Part shown: in pieces, positions 1 through 7,676 of the stretch | Layout of the letters: each line of letters starts with the position of its first letter | Position numbering within the stretch: the stretch's first letter is position 1 | Origin: an uncultured Subdoligranulum sp. | Lineage (GTDB): Bacteria > Bacillota > Clostridia > Oscillospirales > Ruminococcaceae | Reading direction: 5' to 3' | Length of the DNA stretch: 64,000 bases | NCBI GenBank assembly: GCA_945830575.1 | Contig: CALZZE010000002.1 | Coordinates: 62,001 to 126,000 of the forward strand | Notes under the pieces: generated by a model | Told to the model about the DNA's origin: nothing | Databases searched by the model: none | What the model saw: only the letters and a program-made list of their open reading frames with translations | Position numbers and translations under genes: made by a program

Positions 1-819
1 ACCAATACAGTGGCGCTCATCGTGCCAAACACCATCGCGCCCTTTTTTGCGCTGCTCACCCATCATGTCAATCTGGCGCTGGACAAACAGAATTATAAAA
101 TGCTGCTCTGCTTCACGGAATTTGAACACGACCGGGAGCAGGAATACATCCAACTGGTGCGCCAGAACCGGGTGGACGGCATCATCGCGCTGACCTACAG
201 CCCCCAGCTGGACATTCCGGAGGGCCTGCCTTTCGTCACCATCGACCGTTATTTCAGCGCATCGGTGCCCTGTGTGGCCTCCGACAATTTCGGCGGCGGA
301 CGGCTGGCGGCGCAAAAGCTGGCGGAGCTGGGCTGCCGCCATGTGGCCTGCCTGCGGTCCGGTTCCTCACTGGTGAACGAGCCAAGCAAACGCAAGGACG
401 GCTTTGTGAGCGGCTGCCTGGACCTGGGGCTGGAGTTTGAAATGTGCAATCTGTCGGATAACGCCCCGTTGTCGGCGTTTGAGGTTTTTCTGAAACGGAA
501 CCTTCTGGAGACCGACTACCCGCTGGATGGGTTGTTCTGCGGCACCGACCTGATGGCCTATCAGACGGTGAAGATGGTCCGCAGCCTCGGCAAACGTGTG
601 CCGGAGGATGTGCAGATCATCGGCTATGATGGAATGCGGATGTTTGGCGACAAGGACTACATCTGCTCCACCATCGTGCAGCCGGTGGCTGAAATGGCGG
701 AGACCGCCGTAAAAATGGTGCTCTCCCCCGACTATCGCGGCCTGCCCCAGCTCATCTGTCTGCCGGTGCGGTACCAGCCCGGCGGCACCACCCGCGAGCC
801 TGTGGAGGAAACCGTATGA
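1..819 (+). CDS. LacI-family transcriptional regulator, ligand-binding part (5' truncated by window edge)
   Basis: The reading frame is open from base 1. Its first residues (TNTVALIVPN) match the linker after the HTH domain of LacI/GalR repressors, so the DNA-binding domain lies upstream of the window and the GTG at 10 is probably internal. What remains is a periplasmic-binding-protein-like effector domain, with the family's DGIIAL, a first-lobe TIDRYF segment, GLFCGTDLMAYQTVKMVRSLGKRVPEDVQIIGYDG and a C-terminal TTIVQP-like stretch (STIVQPVAEMAE). The stop overlaps the start of the next gene by 4 bases. A fructokinase two genes downstream suggests it controls a sucrose, fructan or fructose-containing sugar operon. 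The actual inducer cannot be read from the sequence. Confidence 0.85.
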   Translation, partial: TNTVALIVPNTIAPFFALLTHHVNLALDKQNYKMLLCFTEFEHDREQEYIQLVRQNRVDGIIALTYSPQLDIPEGLPFVTIDRYFSASVPCVASDNFGGGRLAAQKLAELGCRHVACLRSGSSLVNEPSKRKDGFVSGCLDLGLEFEMCNLSDNAPLSAFEVFLKRNLLETDYPLDGLFCGTDLMAYQTVKMVRSLGKRVPEDVQIIGYDGMRMFGDKDYICSTIVQPVAEMAETAVKMVLSPDYRGLPQLICLPVRYQPGGTTREPVEETV

Positions 820-1604
820 ATCTGTTCCGACCTTATCGCGCCGCCGAGCCGGAGCGGGACGAAACCGGGCGGCTGGTGGGCATCGACCGGTATCAGGAGG
901 TTCTGGGCCTTGGGTGGAAGCGCTTTTTCCTCTCCGGCCTGCTGACCATGGCGGGCTGCCTGCCGCTGACGCTGGGCGTCGGGTACGCGGTGCTGAGCAA
1001 AAGTGCGCTGGTGCTGCTGCCCGCCAGCCTGTTGGGCGGCGCTGCGGCAGGGCCGTTCATCGCCTGCCTGTATGACACCATTCTGCGCGCCCTGCGGGAC
1101 GCGCCCGGCCGCTGGTGGGCTAACTACCAGAAGGCCTTTGCCCAGAACTGGCGGGGCTCGCTGGTTCCGGGGGCGCTGACGGGCCTGTTTCTGGGCTGCG
1201 CGGTCTTTGCCGCCATGCTGCTGTTCGCCTGGGCCACCGCCTTCCCCGGCGCGGGCACCATCGCGGTGTTCCTGTTCAGCTGCCTTCTGTTTCTGATTCT
1301 GACCACCCTGTACTGGCCCCAGCTGGTGCTGTTTGAGCAGAGCGCCGCGCTGCGGCTGCGCAACGCACTGCTGTTCACCGTCAAGTATTTCTGGCGTGTG
1401 CTGGGCGTGGCTGCGCTGCAGCTGGTCTGGTGGCTCTGTTTTGTGTTGTTTGCACCGCTTTCCCTGCTGCTTTTGCCGCTGGCGGGGGTGTGGTTCATCT
1501 TATACGCGACCCTGTTTATCCTGTATGACCCATTGAACAAGGCGCTTGGCATCGAGGAACAGATCGCCCGGCGCTATCCCGACCAGACACCCCGTTATGA
1601 TTGA
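816..1604 (+). CDS. YesL/DUF624-like integral membrane protein
   Basis: 262 residues with four to five hydrophobic segments: around residues 38-60, 65-90, 120-165 and 185-240. The layout of paired helices with a FFLSGLLTMAGCLPLTLGVGY-type first segment resembles YesL (DUF624) proteins, which sit in Firmicutes carbohydrate operons and have no established biochemical role. The start overlaps the LacI stop (ATGA), and the gene runs to within 15 bases of the kinase start, so the three genes look co-transcribed. Family assignment is by general resemblance only; a sugar-operon accessory membrane protein is the safest reading. Confidence 0.6.
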   Translation: MNLFRPYRAAEPERDETGRLVGIDRYQEVLGLGWKRFFLSGLLTMAGCLPLTLGVGYAVLSKSALVLLPASLLGGAAAGPFIACLYDTILRALRDAPGRWWANYQKAFAQNWRGSLVPGALTGLFLGCAVFAAMLLFAWATAFPGAGTIAVFLFSCLLFLILTTLYWPQLVLFEQSAALRLRNALLFTVKYFWRVLGVAALQLVWWLCFVLFAPLSLLLLPLAGVWFILYATLFILYDPLNKALGIEEQIARRYPDQTPRYD

Positions 1605-1618
1605 AGGAGAGATGTACT

Positions 1619-2569
1619 ATGACAGATGTTGTTGCACTGGGCGAACTGCTCATTGACTTTGCCTGCCAGAGCGTGAACGCCGGCGGGTATCCCACCCTGA
1701 TCGCCCAGCCGGGCGGCGCGCCCGGCAACTTTCTGGCGGCGCTGCAGGCCTACGGCTGCTCCACCGCCATGATCGGCAAGGTGGGCAAGGACACCTTCGG
1801 GTATCTGCTGACCAAGACCCTGCGGGAGAAGGGCATCTCCACCTGGGGCATCGTGGAGGACCCCACCGTGTTCACCACGCTGGCCTTTGTGACGCTGGAC
1901 GAGACCGGCAACCGGGAATTCAGCTTTGCCCGCAAGCCCGGCGCGGACACCTGCCTGACGGAGACCGAGGTGGATTATCAGCTCATCGAGGACGCACGGG
2001 TATTCCACTTCGGTTCCCTGAGCCTGACCAACGAGCCTGCCCGCACCGCCACCCAAAAGGCGGTGGCCTTTGCCAAAGAGAAAGGCAAGCTGGTCAGCTT
2101 TGACCCCAACCTGCGCAAGCCGCTGTGGGATAATATGGAGACCGCCAAGGAGCAGATCGAATGGGGTCTGCACCAGTCCGACATTGTGAAGATCAGCGAT
2201 GAGGAGATCGAATTTTTGTGGGGACTGTCCCCTGAAGCCGGCGCGCAAAAGCTGCTGAAGGAGTACGGCGTATCGCTGGTGTATGCTACCCTCGGCCCCA
2301 AAGGCTGCCACTTTGCCAACGCCAACGGCTGCGGCGAGGTGCAAAGCCCCAGCGGCATCCATGTGGTGGATACCACCGGCGCAGGCGATATTTTCGGCGG
2401 CAGCGCCATGAGCCAGTTCCTGCGCACCGGCAAAGCCCCCGCCGAGCTGACGGTGGAGGAAATGCGCGTCATCACCCGCTTTGCCTGCTGTGCCGCCAGC
2501 CTGTCCACCCAGACCCGCGGCGGCATCAACAGCGTGGTGCCGGAGCAAACGGTACGGGAGATTCTGTAA
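1619..2569 (+). CDS. scrK: Fructokinase (PfkB/ribokinase family)
   Basis: Predicted to phosphorylate fructose to fructose 6-phosphate with ATP in the cytoplasm. The 316-residue protein has the PfkB features in order: an N-terminal ALGELLIDF strand, PGGAPGNF and GKVGKDTFG sugar-site loops, a FDPNLRKPLW segment, and the signature DTTGAGDIFGG near residue 255-265 with the catalytic Asp and anion-hole Gly residues. The ATG at 1619 is preferred over an upstream in-frame TTG because AAGGAGAG lies about 8 bases before it. It is the last gene of the LacI-regulated set and is followed by a strong terminator. Substrate is inferred from overall resemblance to bacterial fructokinases; another sugar kinase of the family is possible. 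Confidence 0.85.
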   Translation: MTDVVALGELLIDFACQSVNAGGYPTLIAQPGGAPGNFLAALQAYGCSTAMIGKVGKDTFGYLLTKTLREKGISTWGIVEDPTVFTTLAFVTLDETGNREFSFARKPGADTCLTETEVDYQLIEDARVFHFGSLSLTNEPARTATQKAVAFAKEKGKLVSFDPNLRKPLWDNMETAKEQIEWGLHQSDIVKISDEEIEFLWGLSPEAGAQKLLKEYGVSLVYATLGPKGCHFANANGCGEVQSPSGIHVVDTTGAGDIFGGSAMSQFLRTGKAPAELTVEEMRVITRFACCAASLSTQTRGGINSVVPEQTVREIL

Positions 2570-2610
2570 GTCCACCCGCGCAAAGGGATTCCTTTTGTGC
2601 GGCATCAAGA

Positions 2611-2655
2611 AAGAGAGAGCTGTTTCACTGAGCCAGTGAGACAGCTCTCTTTATA
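2611..2655 (+). terminator. Rho-independent terminator after fructokinase
   Basis: Long hairpin: AGAGAGCTGT (2613-2622) pairs with ACAGCTCTCT (2641-2650), and the inner TCACTG/CAGTGA arms also pair. A short T-rich tail (CTCTTTATA) follows. Confidence 0.8.
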
Positions 2656-2730
2656 CTTTCCACGGGTTGCAGAGAAACTGGAATTTTATCGGCAAGAGCA
2701 TTTTGAGAAGTGGTTCGGAGCAAGCTGGCG

Positions 2731-3513
2731 CTACAGAAGTGCTGCCAGAGAAAGTATCAGCATATGCAACGGGTAAAAGGCGTAAAAAGCGGTTTGGATG
2801 ATTTTGTTATGCGGTCCCTGTTTTCCCTTGTACAGCCAGATGGGGACAAGTGCCAGACATGCCATTGACTGTTGTACAATGAATACTTCGTGTCCCAAAA
2901 TTTGTACCGGAACGGAGAGCCCTCCAATCAGCACTGCGTTGATCCAGTACAATCCCACAAATTGTCCCAGAAGGCACCACCAGCTTCTTCCACGGAACAG
3001 GTAGAAAAGCAGTACCATCCATATTCCATATCCAAAATAATCTGCCATGGCAAGGAAACCCAGTACATAGCCCACGGCTGCTGAAAGCAAAAAGACAATC
3101 ATCGTCAGCAGAGGATTTCCTTTGCGGCGCGCTTTTTCAATGCCGGCCATCAACAAAAGGCCCAGCAGAAAAGTCCACAATACATTTTGGTGGTAGGGAT
3201 AGAGCATGCCTCCCCCGTACATCAGATTGAAAGGAATCTCAGATACAATCGCCCAAAAGAGCAGTCGTCTCAGATACTTTTTCAAATTGCGGGTGTGGAA
3301 ATAGCCCTCCACCAACAAAAAGGCAAAGACGGGATAAGCAAGCCGGCCTGCCCAGGTGAGCCAGGCGTATTGGGAAAGAACAGTCGCCCAAAGATGATCG
3401 CACAGCATAAGAAGCATGGCGATAATATGGATTGTAAAGGAACTGATTCCCTGAAAAGTTTCCTTTTCTTGTTGAGATGATGGGCTTTGGTGAAATATCC
3501 GAATTGACTGCAT
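2731..3513 (-). CDS. TraX-family polytopic membrane protein
   Basis: 260 residues with about eight hydrophobic helices. Motifs fit the TraX family: IHIIAMLLMLCDHLW near the N-terminus, AWLTWAGRLAYPVFAFLLVEGYFHTRNLKKY, and the C-terminal KIIQTAFYAFYPLHMLILSL typical of TraX and acyltransferase-3-like proteins. TraX of F plasmid N-acetylates pilin, but chromosomal Firmicutes homologues are widespread and of unknown substrate. Codon use is more A/T-rich than the flanking genes. It lies between the fructokinase terminator and the mobile-element remnant and has no obvious operon partner. Confidence 0.8.
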   Translation of the reverse strand: MQSIRIFHQSPSSQQEKETFQGISSFTIHIIAMLLMLCDHLWATVLSQYAWLTWAGRLAYPVFAFLLVEGYFHTRNLKKYLRRLLFWAIVSEIPFNLMYGGGMLYPYHQNVLWTFLLGLLLMAGIEKARRKGNPLLTMIVFLLSAAVGYVLGFLAMADYFGYGIWMVLLFYLFRGRSWWCLLGQFVGLYWINAVLIGGLSVPVQILGHEVFIVQQSMACLALVPIWLYKGKQGPHNKIIQTAFYAFYPLHMLILSLAALL

Positions 3514-3573
3514 GACAGAGATTTTCTCCTTGAACTTTTTGTATTCATCCTCTTTCGATGAAAAGTGGTGTTT

Positions 3574-3831
3574 CTAAACCGGAAGTTGTGAATCTGGCAT
3601 TTGCTCATTTATTTCATCCAGTAAGTGAATTGTTTTGTAAGTCTTATTACAATTCTTACACTGCCAATCACAACTATTCTTTTTAGCCTTTTTATGTAGC
3701 AGTTCCAGTTCACTGCCGCATATTGGACATTCCGCCTTTTCCTGTCTCCATAATTTCTTGAGAAATGCCAGAGCCTCATTCCTGCTTCTGAAGTTAAGTT
3801 CTTTTAACTTTGCTCTATCCAAAAAATTCAC
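3574..3831 (-). CDS. Small zinc-ribbon protein resembling the N-terminal domain of IS1595-type transposases
   Basis: 85 residues. A FRSRNEALAFLKKL helix is followed by CPICG (about residue 36) and, after a lysine-rich stretch, CKNC (about residue 58), giving a CXXC-X18-CXXC zinc ribbon. The helix-then-ribbon layout is like the start of IS1595/ISXO2 transposases, but no catalytic domain follows, so this is either a truncated transposase or an independent small zinc protein. It is A/T-rich relative to the chromosome and sits downstream of the truncated RecD2 gene. No function can be assigned. Confidence 0.55.
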   Translation of the reverse strand: MNFLDRAKLKELNFRSRNEALAFLKKLWRQEKAECPICGSELELLHKKAKKNSCDWQCKNCNKTYKTIHLLDEINEQMPDSQLPV

Positions 3832-3895
3832 CTCTACAAATCCCGCGTTATTTTCCTACCATCATACCACAACCGTATTACCGCTTCAACAGGAA

Positions 3896-3938
3896 ACAGC
3901 CCCCGGTCTGTCCGTTATGGGCAGGCCGGGGGCTTGTG
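3896..3938 (-). terminator. Probable terminator overlapping the 3' end of the truncated helicase
   Basis: On the minus strand AGCCCCCGG pairs with CCGGGGGCT around an internal GCCTGCCC/GGACAG region, followed by TGTTTCC. The helicase reading frame stops within or just before this hairpin, consistent with the remnant having been joined to a pre-existing terminator. Confidence 0.55.
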
Positions 3939-5258
3939 GTTCAGACTGTCTGCAAAAGTTCCATCCACCATGCGGGGTGCTTTCCCGGCCTTGCTGATGG
4001 GTTCCTCCCCGGTGCCAAGGCCGAGAGCGCTGTGCAGCGTCCGGGCCTCCTCCACGCCGGTGCTTTCCGCCATGCGGCGGCTGGCGCGGCCTGTGAGAGC
4101 CATGAGAGAGATTTTCCCATTGGGCCAAAGCAACTTGTACACCTCGATGATGGTTTTCAAAACGGTGGTTTTGCCGGTACCGGGCGAGCCCGTTATGATG
4201 GACAGGCCGCTCCGAAACACGGTGCGCACCGCCTCCTCCTGCTTTTCTGACAGGATCATGTGGAATTTCTGTTTTACCCGTTCCAGCGGGCCGGAAATAT
4301 CCACGGCCTCATGAGGCCCGGCCACTCGCTCGGAAATCAGACGCGCCACCGTGTCCTCCTGGTCAAACAGCTTTGGCTGGAAGATGTTCCCGTTCTGGGA
4401 GACCACCTCGCCATGCAGCACCATGTTCTGCAGCTCGGTTTCGGTTTCCTCCCGGTTCAGCCGCAGCTGAGGCACCGGAATGGCCGCATTGAGCAGGCCG
4501 AGCGCTCTGGATACCATGTCCGATTCCGGCAGAAACATATGTCCCTGCCGGTTTCTGGCATCCTCCAGCGCGCAGTTCAGTGCGCCCCGGATGCGCTGTG
4601 GCTCGTGAAGTCGGTTGTCGGTTTTCCGGACAATAGCATCCACACGCTTGAACGCAAAGCCGGGCATCCTGCACAACTCATAGGGGCTTTTCCTGAGAAT
4701 CTCCACGCTGGCCGGGCCGAAATACTCATAGATTTTCATAGCCGTTTTCGGAGTTAGCTGAAAAGGTGCCAGCAGGCTCATCATGTCCCGCAGCGCCCGG
4801 CTTTCCGCATAGGACTTTCTGATGTCCTCCAGACGGGATTCCGTGATGCCTCTGATTTGCAGAAGCTGTTCGGGGTGTTTCTCCAAAACCTCCAGAGCCT
4901 GCAGACCGAAACGGTCCACGATTTCCTGCGCCAGCCGGGGACCAATGCCCTTGATCAGCCCTGACCCCAGATACGCCTGAATGCCCTGTGTGGTCTGCGG
5001 GACGATTTCCGTCCACTGTTCCACCTCAAACTGATAGCCATACTTGCTGTTCTTCCAGTTTCCCTCCAGCCACACCTCCACAGCGCTGGTACGGGGCAGG
5101 TCGTAGCCCACCGCCGTAAAGCGGCGTTTGCGGCAGCCGGAAGGCTTTTGTTCCCCGTCATTGGGAAAGGGCAGGTCTTTGCTGCTCATTTCCATGACGG
5201 TGTATCGGTTGGTGGGGTTGAAAAATACGTTTTTTTCATAGGATGCGGTTCCCTGCAT
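3915..5258 (-). pseudogene. RecD2-like SF1B DNA helicase, truncated at its C-terminus
   Basis: RecD2-type helicases are 5'-3' DNA helicases of about 740 residues; only about 447 remain here. Present are the N-terminal OB-like region, tandem helix-hairpin-helix segments (GSGLIKGIGPRLAQEIVDRFG and LLQIRGITESRLEDI), and the start of the motor with Walker A GSPGTGKTT at about residue 380 and motif Ia (ALTGRASRRMAESTG). The frame ends soon after TLHSALGLG, so Walker B, motif III and the whole second RecA domain are missing and unwinding activity is very unlikely. The ATG at 5258 is chosen because AAAGGAGC lies just upstream; a further in-frame start would run into a repeat. Its divergence from chromosomal RecD2 and its neighbours suggest an integrative conjugative element origin. 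Confidence 0.7.
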
Positions 5259-5309
5259 CGGTTGCTCCTTTCTTGGGAAGCTCTGAACAAATCTGGTGCG
5301 CAGATTTTC

Positions 5310-5400
5310 GAGCGAGGTGTGCCGGCTGCTAAGCAAAAAGCGCAGATAATACTTTGTGTATTATCGAGCATTTTTGCAACGCGGACGGCGCGCCACAGCC
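5310..5400 (+). repeat. Degenerate copy (A) of the 172-bp palindromic element
   Basis: From GAGCGAGGTGTGCC through the central hairpin (GATAATAC/GTATTATC) to GCAACGCGGACGGCGCGCC this stretch matches the core of the three full-length elements at 23950, 37121 and 56066. Both terminal inverted repeats are missing, so the copy is decayed or belongs to a subfamily with other ends. It lies just upstream of the truncated helicase gene. Confidence 0.75.
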
Positions 5401-5484
5401 TTCAATCTGGGGGTTTGCGGTACATTCATTTACGATTCCACCTTTCTGATCTATCCTCAAAGCCATTGCTGGCATTTGGGCAAA

Positions 5485-5556
5485 ATAAAAAAGCGGGAAT
5501 GACTGCAAACAAACGTCTGCCGTTCATGGATCACCATGAACCAAAGTCATTCTCGC
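5485..5556 (-). terminator. Nested palindrome with T-tract (minus strand)
   Basis: GCGAGAATGACT pairs with AGTCATTCCCGC (plus-strand positions 5545-5556 and 5493-5504) and encloses a perfect inner palindrome, GTTCATGG/CCATGAAC (5522-5541). On the minus strand the outer stem is followed by TTTTTTATTTTG. It can act as a terminator or attenuator between the HTH gene or leader and the helicase. Confidence 0.6.
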
Positions 5557-5574
5557 TGTGCGGGGACACGCCCC

Positions 5575-5631
5575 GGAAAAACAAAAAAGCCAGTAATCCC
5601 ACCCGCCGGAAGGCAGAGTGACACTACTGGC
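5575..5631 (-). terminator. Rho-independent terminator (minus strand) in helicase leader
   Basis: GCCAGTA/TACTGGC (5589-5595 with 5625-5631) encloses a GC-rich inner stem and is followed on the minus strand by TTTTTTGTTTTT. It lies about 110 bases downstream of the putative promoter at 5719-5747 and upstream of the nested palindrome, so two terminators stand in tandem ahead of the helicase. Confidence 0.65.
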
Positions 5632-5718
5632 ACAGAATTACAAAGCTGACAACGTGTGCAGGACGGCTTTCGCCGCATTCATCCACAAGGAATATGCACA
5701 AACATCAATTACAGGTAC

Positions 5719-5747
5719 AGAATACCACAATATATTGTATATGTCAA
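5719..5747 (-). promoter_or_regulatory. Strong sigma-70-type promoter reading toward the helicase
   Basis: On the minus strand TTGACA (5742-5747) and TATTCT (5719-5724) are separated by exactly 17 bases. The spacer contains the perfect 12-bp palindrome ACAATATATTGT (5727-5738), a plausible operator. Confidence 0.55.
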
Positions 5748-5848
5748 GTTATTTTATGTTCAACATCTTATATATAAAAAGGTAGGCAGCACCGGTATGT
5801 ACACCGATGCTGCCATTGCGGATGATACAGGACGAATCCCTGTGCCTG

Positions 5849-6073
5849 TCAATCCACAGGCGGCATTTTTAACTGCTCCCGAAGCATCGTAACGTTGACA
5901 TAGAAACGGGTGCCGCTGTAAAAGCCCGGCAGATGTTTCTCTCTCAGCATTCTTCTCAAGGCAGTCTCTGGGATTCCTTCCTGCATCGCGGTCTGATGGA
6001 TGGTCAAAAACTGATATTGAATAGTATCACCCCCTACACAATAAGAAGGGAGCAGGGGCAGCAATTTCTGCAA
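5849..6073 (-). CDS. Small helix-turn-helix (excisionase-like) DNA-binding protein
   Basis: Up to 74 residues. IHQTAMQEGIPETALRRMLREKHLPG followed by FYSGTRFYVNVTMLREQL has the layout of MerR/excisionase-type winged HTH proteins found on Clostridia integrative elements: an HTH, then a turn with a Gly-rich wing, then a final helix. The start is uncertain, because a GGGGGTG ribosome-binding-like run lies inside the frame around residue 13, so the true N-terminus may be nearer the TTG or ATG codons that follow. It accompanies the truncated helicase and tRNA-Val, which fits a remnant of a tRNA-targeting element. No integrase is present. Confidence 0.5.
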   Translation of the reverse strand: MQKLLPLLPSYCVGGDTIQYQFLTIHQTAMQEGIPETALRRMLREKHLPGFYSGTRFYVNVTMLREQLKMPPVD

Positions 6074-6262
6074 GAATTCCCCCGTTTTTTCTGTGTTTTC
6101 GCCTCAGAAAGAGGGCAAAATGGGCGCGATTTTCAGTCAGAAAAAGACGTGCCTTCCGCCTTTTTCCGCCTCTGGGCAGCGCTGTTTGCGAAGCCCAAAA
6201 TTGGTCGAAAAAAATTTGTGTAGAAAATTTGTGTAGAAAATTTTGTCTGGGTGTGGTCAAGC

Positions 6263-6304
6263 AAAAAACAGCGCTGGAATTTTACGTTCCAGCGCTGTTT
6301 TTCT
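6263..6304 (-). terminator. Terminator of tRNA-Val (bidirectional)
   Basis: Perfect stem AACAGCGCTGGAA/TTCCAGCGCTGTT with a 7-base loop and A/T tracts on both sides, directly beyond the CCA end of the tRNA gene on the minus strand. Confidence 0.85.
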
Positions 6305-6380
6305 TGGTGGACGGTACAGGACTCGAACCTGTGACCTCCTGCACGTCAAGCAGATGCTCTACCAGCTGAGCTAACCGTCC
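6305..6380 (-). tRNA. tRNA-Val (anticodon GAC)
   Basis: On the minus strand a 7-bp acceptor stem GGACGGT/ACCGTCC, D-arm TAGCTCAGCTGGTAGAGCA, anticodon loop TTGACGT (anticodon GAC, reading GUC/GUU valine codons), and T-arm with GGTTCGAGTCC. The 3' CCA is encoded. The adjacent remnant (3574-6073) is consistent with tRNA genes being integration sites, although no second att copy is visible. Confidence 0.95.
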
Positions 6381-6499
6381 ATGTCTTGCGACTTCGTTAT
6401 GATATCAAATCCCGGCGGATTTGTCAAGGGGTTTTTGAAAATTTGTGGGCAGAAGAATGAAATTTCCGTAAAATCCGCGGTATTCGGCAAAATGCGCCC

Positions 6500-6528
6500 T
6501 TGCCCGGAAAGCACATTTGTGGTATACT
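6500..6528 (+). promoter_or_regulatory. Promoter of ruvCAB-glmM operon
   Basis: TTGCCC (6500-6505), a 17-base spacer and TATACT (6523-6528), 31 bases before the ruvC ATG. Confidence 0.6.
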
Positions 6529-6558
6529 GAATCGGTTACTATGGGGAGGTGTAGGAAA

Positions 6559-7056
6559 ATGCGGGTGCTTGGCATCGACCCCGGCTACGCCATTGTGGGC
6601 TGGGGTGTGGTGGAGTACGTGGGCAACCGGTTCGCCCCGGTGGGCTTCGGGGCGGTCATCACCGAGAAGGACACCCCCTTTGAGCAGCGTCTTGTGGAGA
6701 TTTACGAGGGCATTCTGGACGTCTGCCGCCGGTATCAGCCGGAGGCCATCTCCATTGAAAAGCTGTATTACCAGCACAACCAGACCACCGTCATCGGCGT
6801 GGCGGAGGCCCGCGGGGTCATCCTGCTGGCGGCGGCCCAGTGCGGCGTGCCCATCTACGAGTACACCCCCATGCAGGTAAAGCAGGCCATCACCGGGTAC
6901 GGCAAGGCGGTGAAAAAGCAGATGCAGGAGATGACCCGCCTCCTGCTGCATCTGGACGCCGTCCCCAAGCCCGATGACACCGCCGACGCGCTGGGCATGG
7001 CCATCGCCCACTGCCACTGCGCCCGCAGCCAGCTGATGGGCACCAAACCGAGGTAA
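6559..7056 (+). CDS. ruvC: Crossover junction endodeoxyribonuclease RuvC
   Basis: RuvC cuts Holliday junctions symmetrically during recombinational repair, working with RuvAB. The 165-residue protein is of normal length and has the four catalytic acidic residues in position: Asp7 (RVLGIDPGY), Glu67 (SIEKLYY), and Asp140 and Asp143 (DDTADALGMA). The basic DNA-binding GYGKAVKKQM helix is intact. The ATG at 6559 is preceded by GGGGAGGTG; an upstream in-frame ATG at 6517 would add residues that are not part of the family. The gene is first in a ruvC-ruvA-ruvB run with 5 and 12 bases between genes. Confidence 0.97.
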   Translation: MRVLGIDPGYAIVGWGVVEYVGNRFAPVGFGAVITEKDTPFEQRLVEIYEGILDVCRRYQPEAISIEKLYYQHNQTTVIGVAEARGVILLAAAQCGVPIYEYTPMQVKQAITGYGKAVKKQMQEMTRLLLHLDAVPKPDDTADALGMAIAHCHCARSQLMGTKPR

Positions 7057-7061
7057 AAACC

Positions 7062-7664
7062 ATGATTTACTGCTTGACTGGCAAAATTCTGAAAAAATCC
7101 ATTGACAGCGTGGTCATCTCCTGCGGCGGGGTGGGATACCTTGCGCAGATTCCCGCCACCACCGGCGAGGCGCTGCCCGCCATAGGGCAGGAGGGCACGC
7201 TGTACACCATTCTGAACGTGACGGAAAACGACGTAGCGCTGTACGGTTTCGCCACCACCGACCAGCGGGACTGCTTCAAGCTGCTCACCGGCGTGTCCGG
7301 CGTCGGCCCCAAGGCGGGGCTGGCCATTCTGTCGGTGATGACGCCGGAAAAAGTGGCGCTGGCCGCCAGCTCCGGCGACCACAAGGCCTTCACCAAGGCC
7401 AGCGGCGTGGGGCCAAAGCTGGCCCAGCGCATCACGCTGGAATTGAAGGACAAGGTGGGCAAGGGCCTTGCGGAGGGCACCGGGTTTGCCTCGGACGCCT
7501 ACGCTGCGCCCGCGCCCTCCAGTGCCCCCGCGCAGGCGGTGGCGGCGCTGGTCAGTCTGGGGTACACCCCCTCCGATGCGGCGGCCGCCGTGGCCCGGGT
7601 GGACGAAACGCTGCCGGTGCAGGATATTATTAAGGTAGCCCTGCGCGGGCTGTCGAGAGTGTAA
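7062..7664 (+). CDS. ruvA: Holliday junction branch migration protein RuvA
   Basis: RuvA tetramers bind four-way junctions and load the RuvB motor. The 200-residue protein has the OB-fold N-terminal domain (MIYCLTGKILKKSIDSVVISCGGVGY), two helix-hairpin-helix motifs (LTGVSGVGPKAGLAILS and ASGVGPKLAQRITLELKDK) in residues 75-130, a flexible Ala/Pro linker and the C-terminal RuvB-contacting domain (VAALVSLGYTPSDAAAAV). Five bases separate it from ruvC, and the ATG is the only sensible start. Confidence 0.97.
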   Translation: MIYCLTGKILKKSIDSVVISCGGVGYLAQIPATTGEALPAIGQEGTLYTILNVTENDVALYGFATTDQRDCFKLLTGVSGVGPKAGLAILSVMTPEKVALAASSGDHKAFTKASGVGPKLAQRITLELKDKVGKGLAEGTGFASDAYAAPAPSSAPAQAVAALVSLGYTPSDAAAAVARVDETLPVQDIIKVALRGLSRV

Positions 7665-7676
7665 GGGGGCGCGACC

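Larger units (their letters stand above)
5257..5850. other. Intergenic leader region of the mobile remnant, no gene
   Basis: About 590 bases contain the degenerate palindromic element, a nested palindrome, a terminator and a minus-strand promoter. I see no convincing coding region. The A/T-rich stretch 5690-5800 differs sharply in composition from the host chromosome. Confidence 0.6.

Noticed and set aside
1595-2608. Long open frame on the minus strand opposite the fructokinase gene
   Set aside because: It is rich in Gly, His and Gln with no domain, a typical antisense shadow of a G+C-rich gene; the plus-strand kinase has full motifs.
6027-6260. Possible 77-residue minus-strand ORF beside tRNA-Val
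   Set aside because: Basic, low-complexity translation without a start signal, overlapping the start region of the HTH gene.
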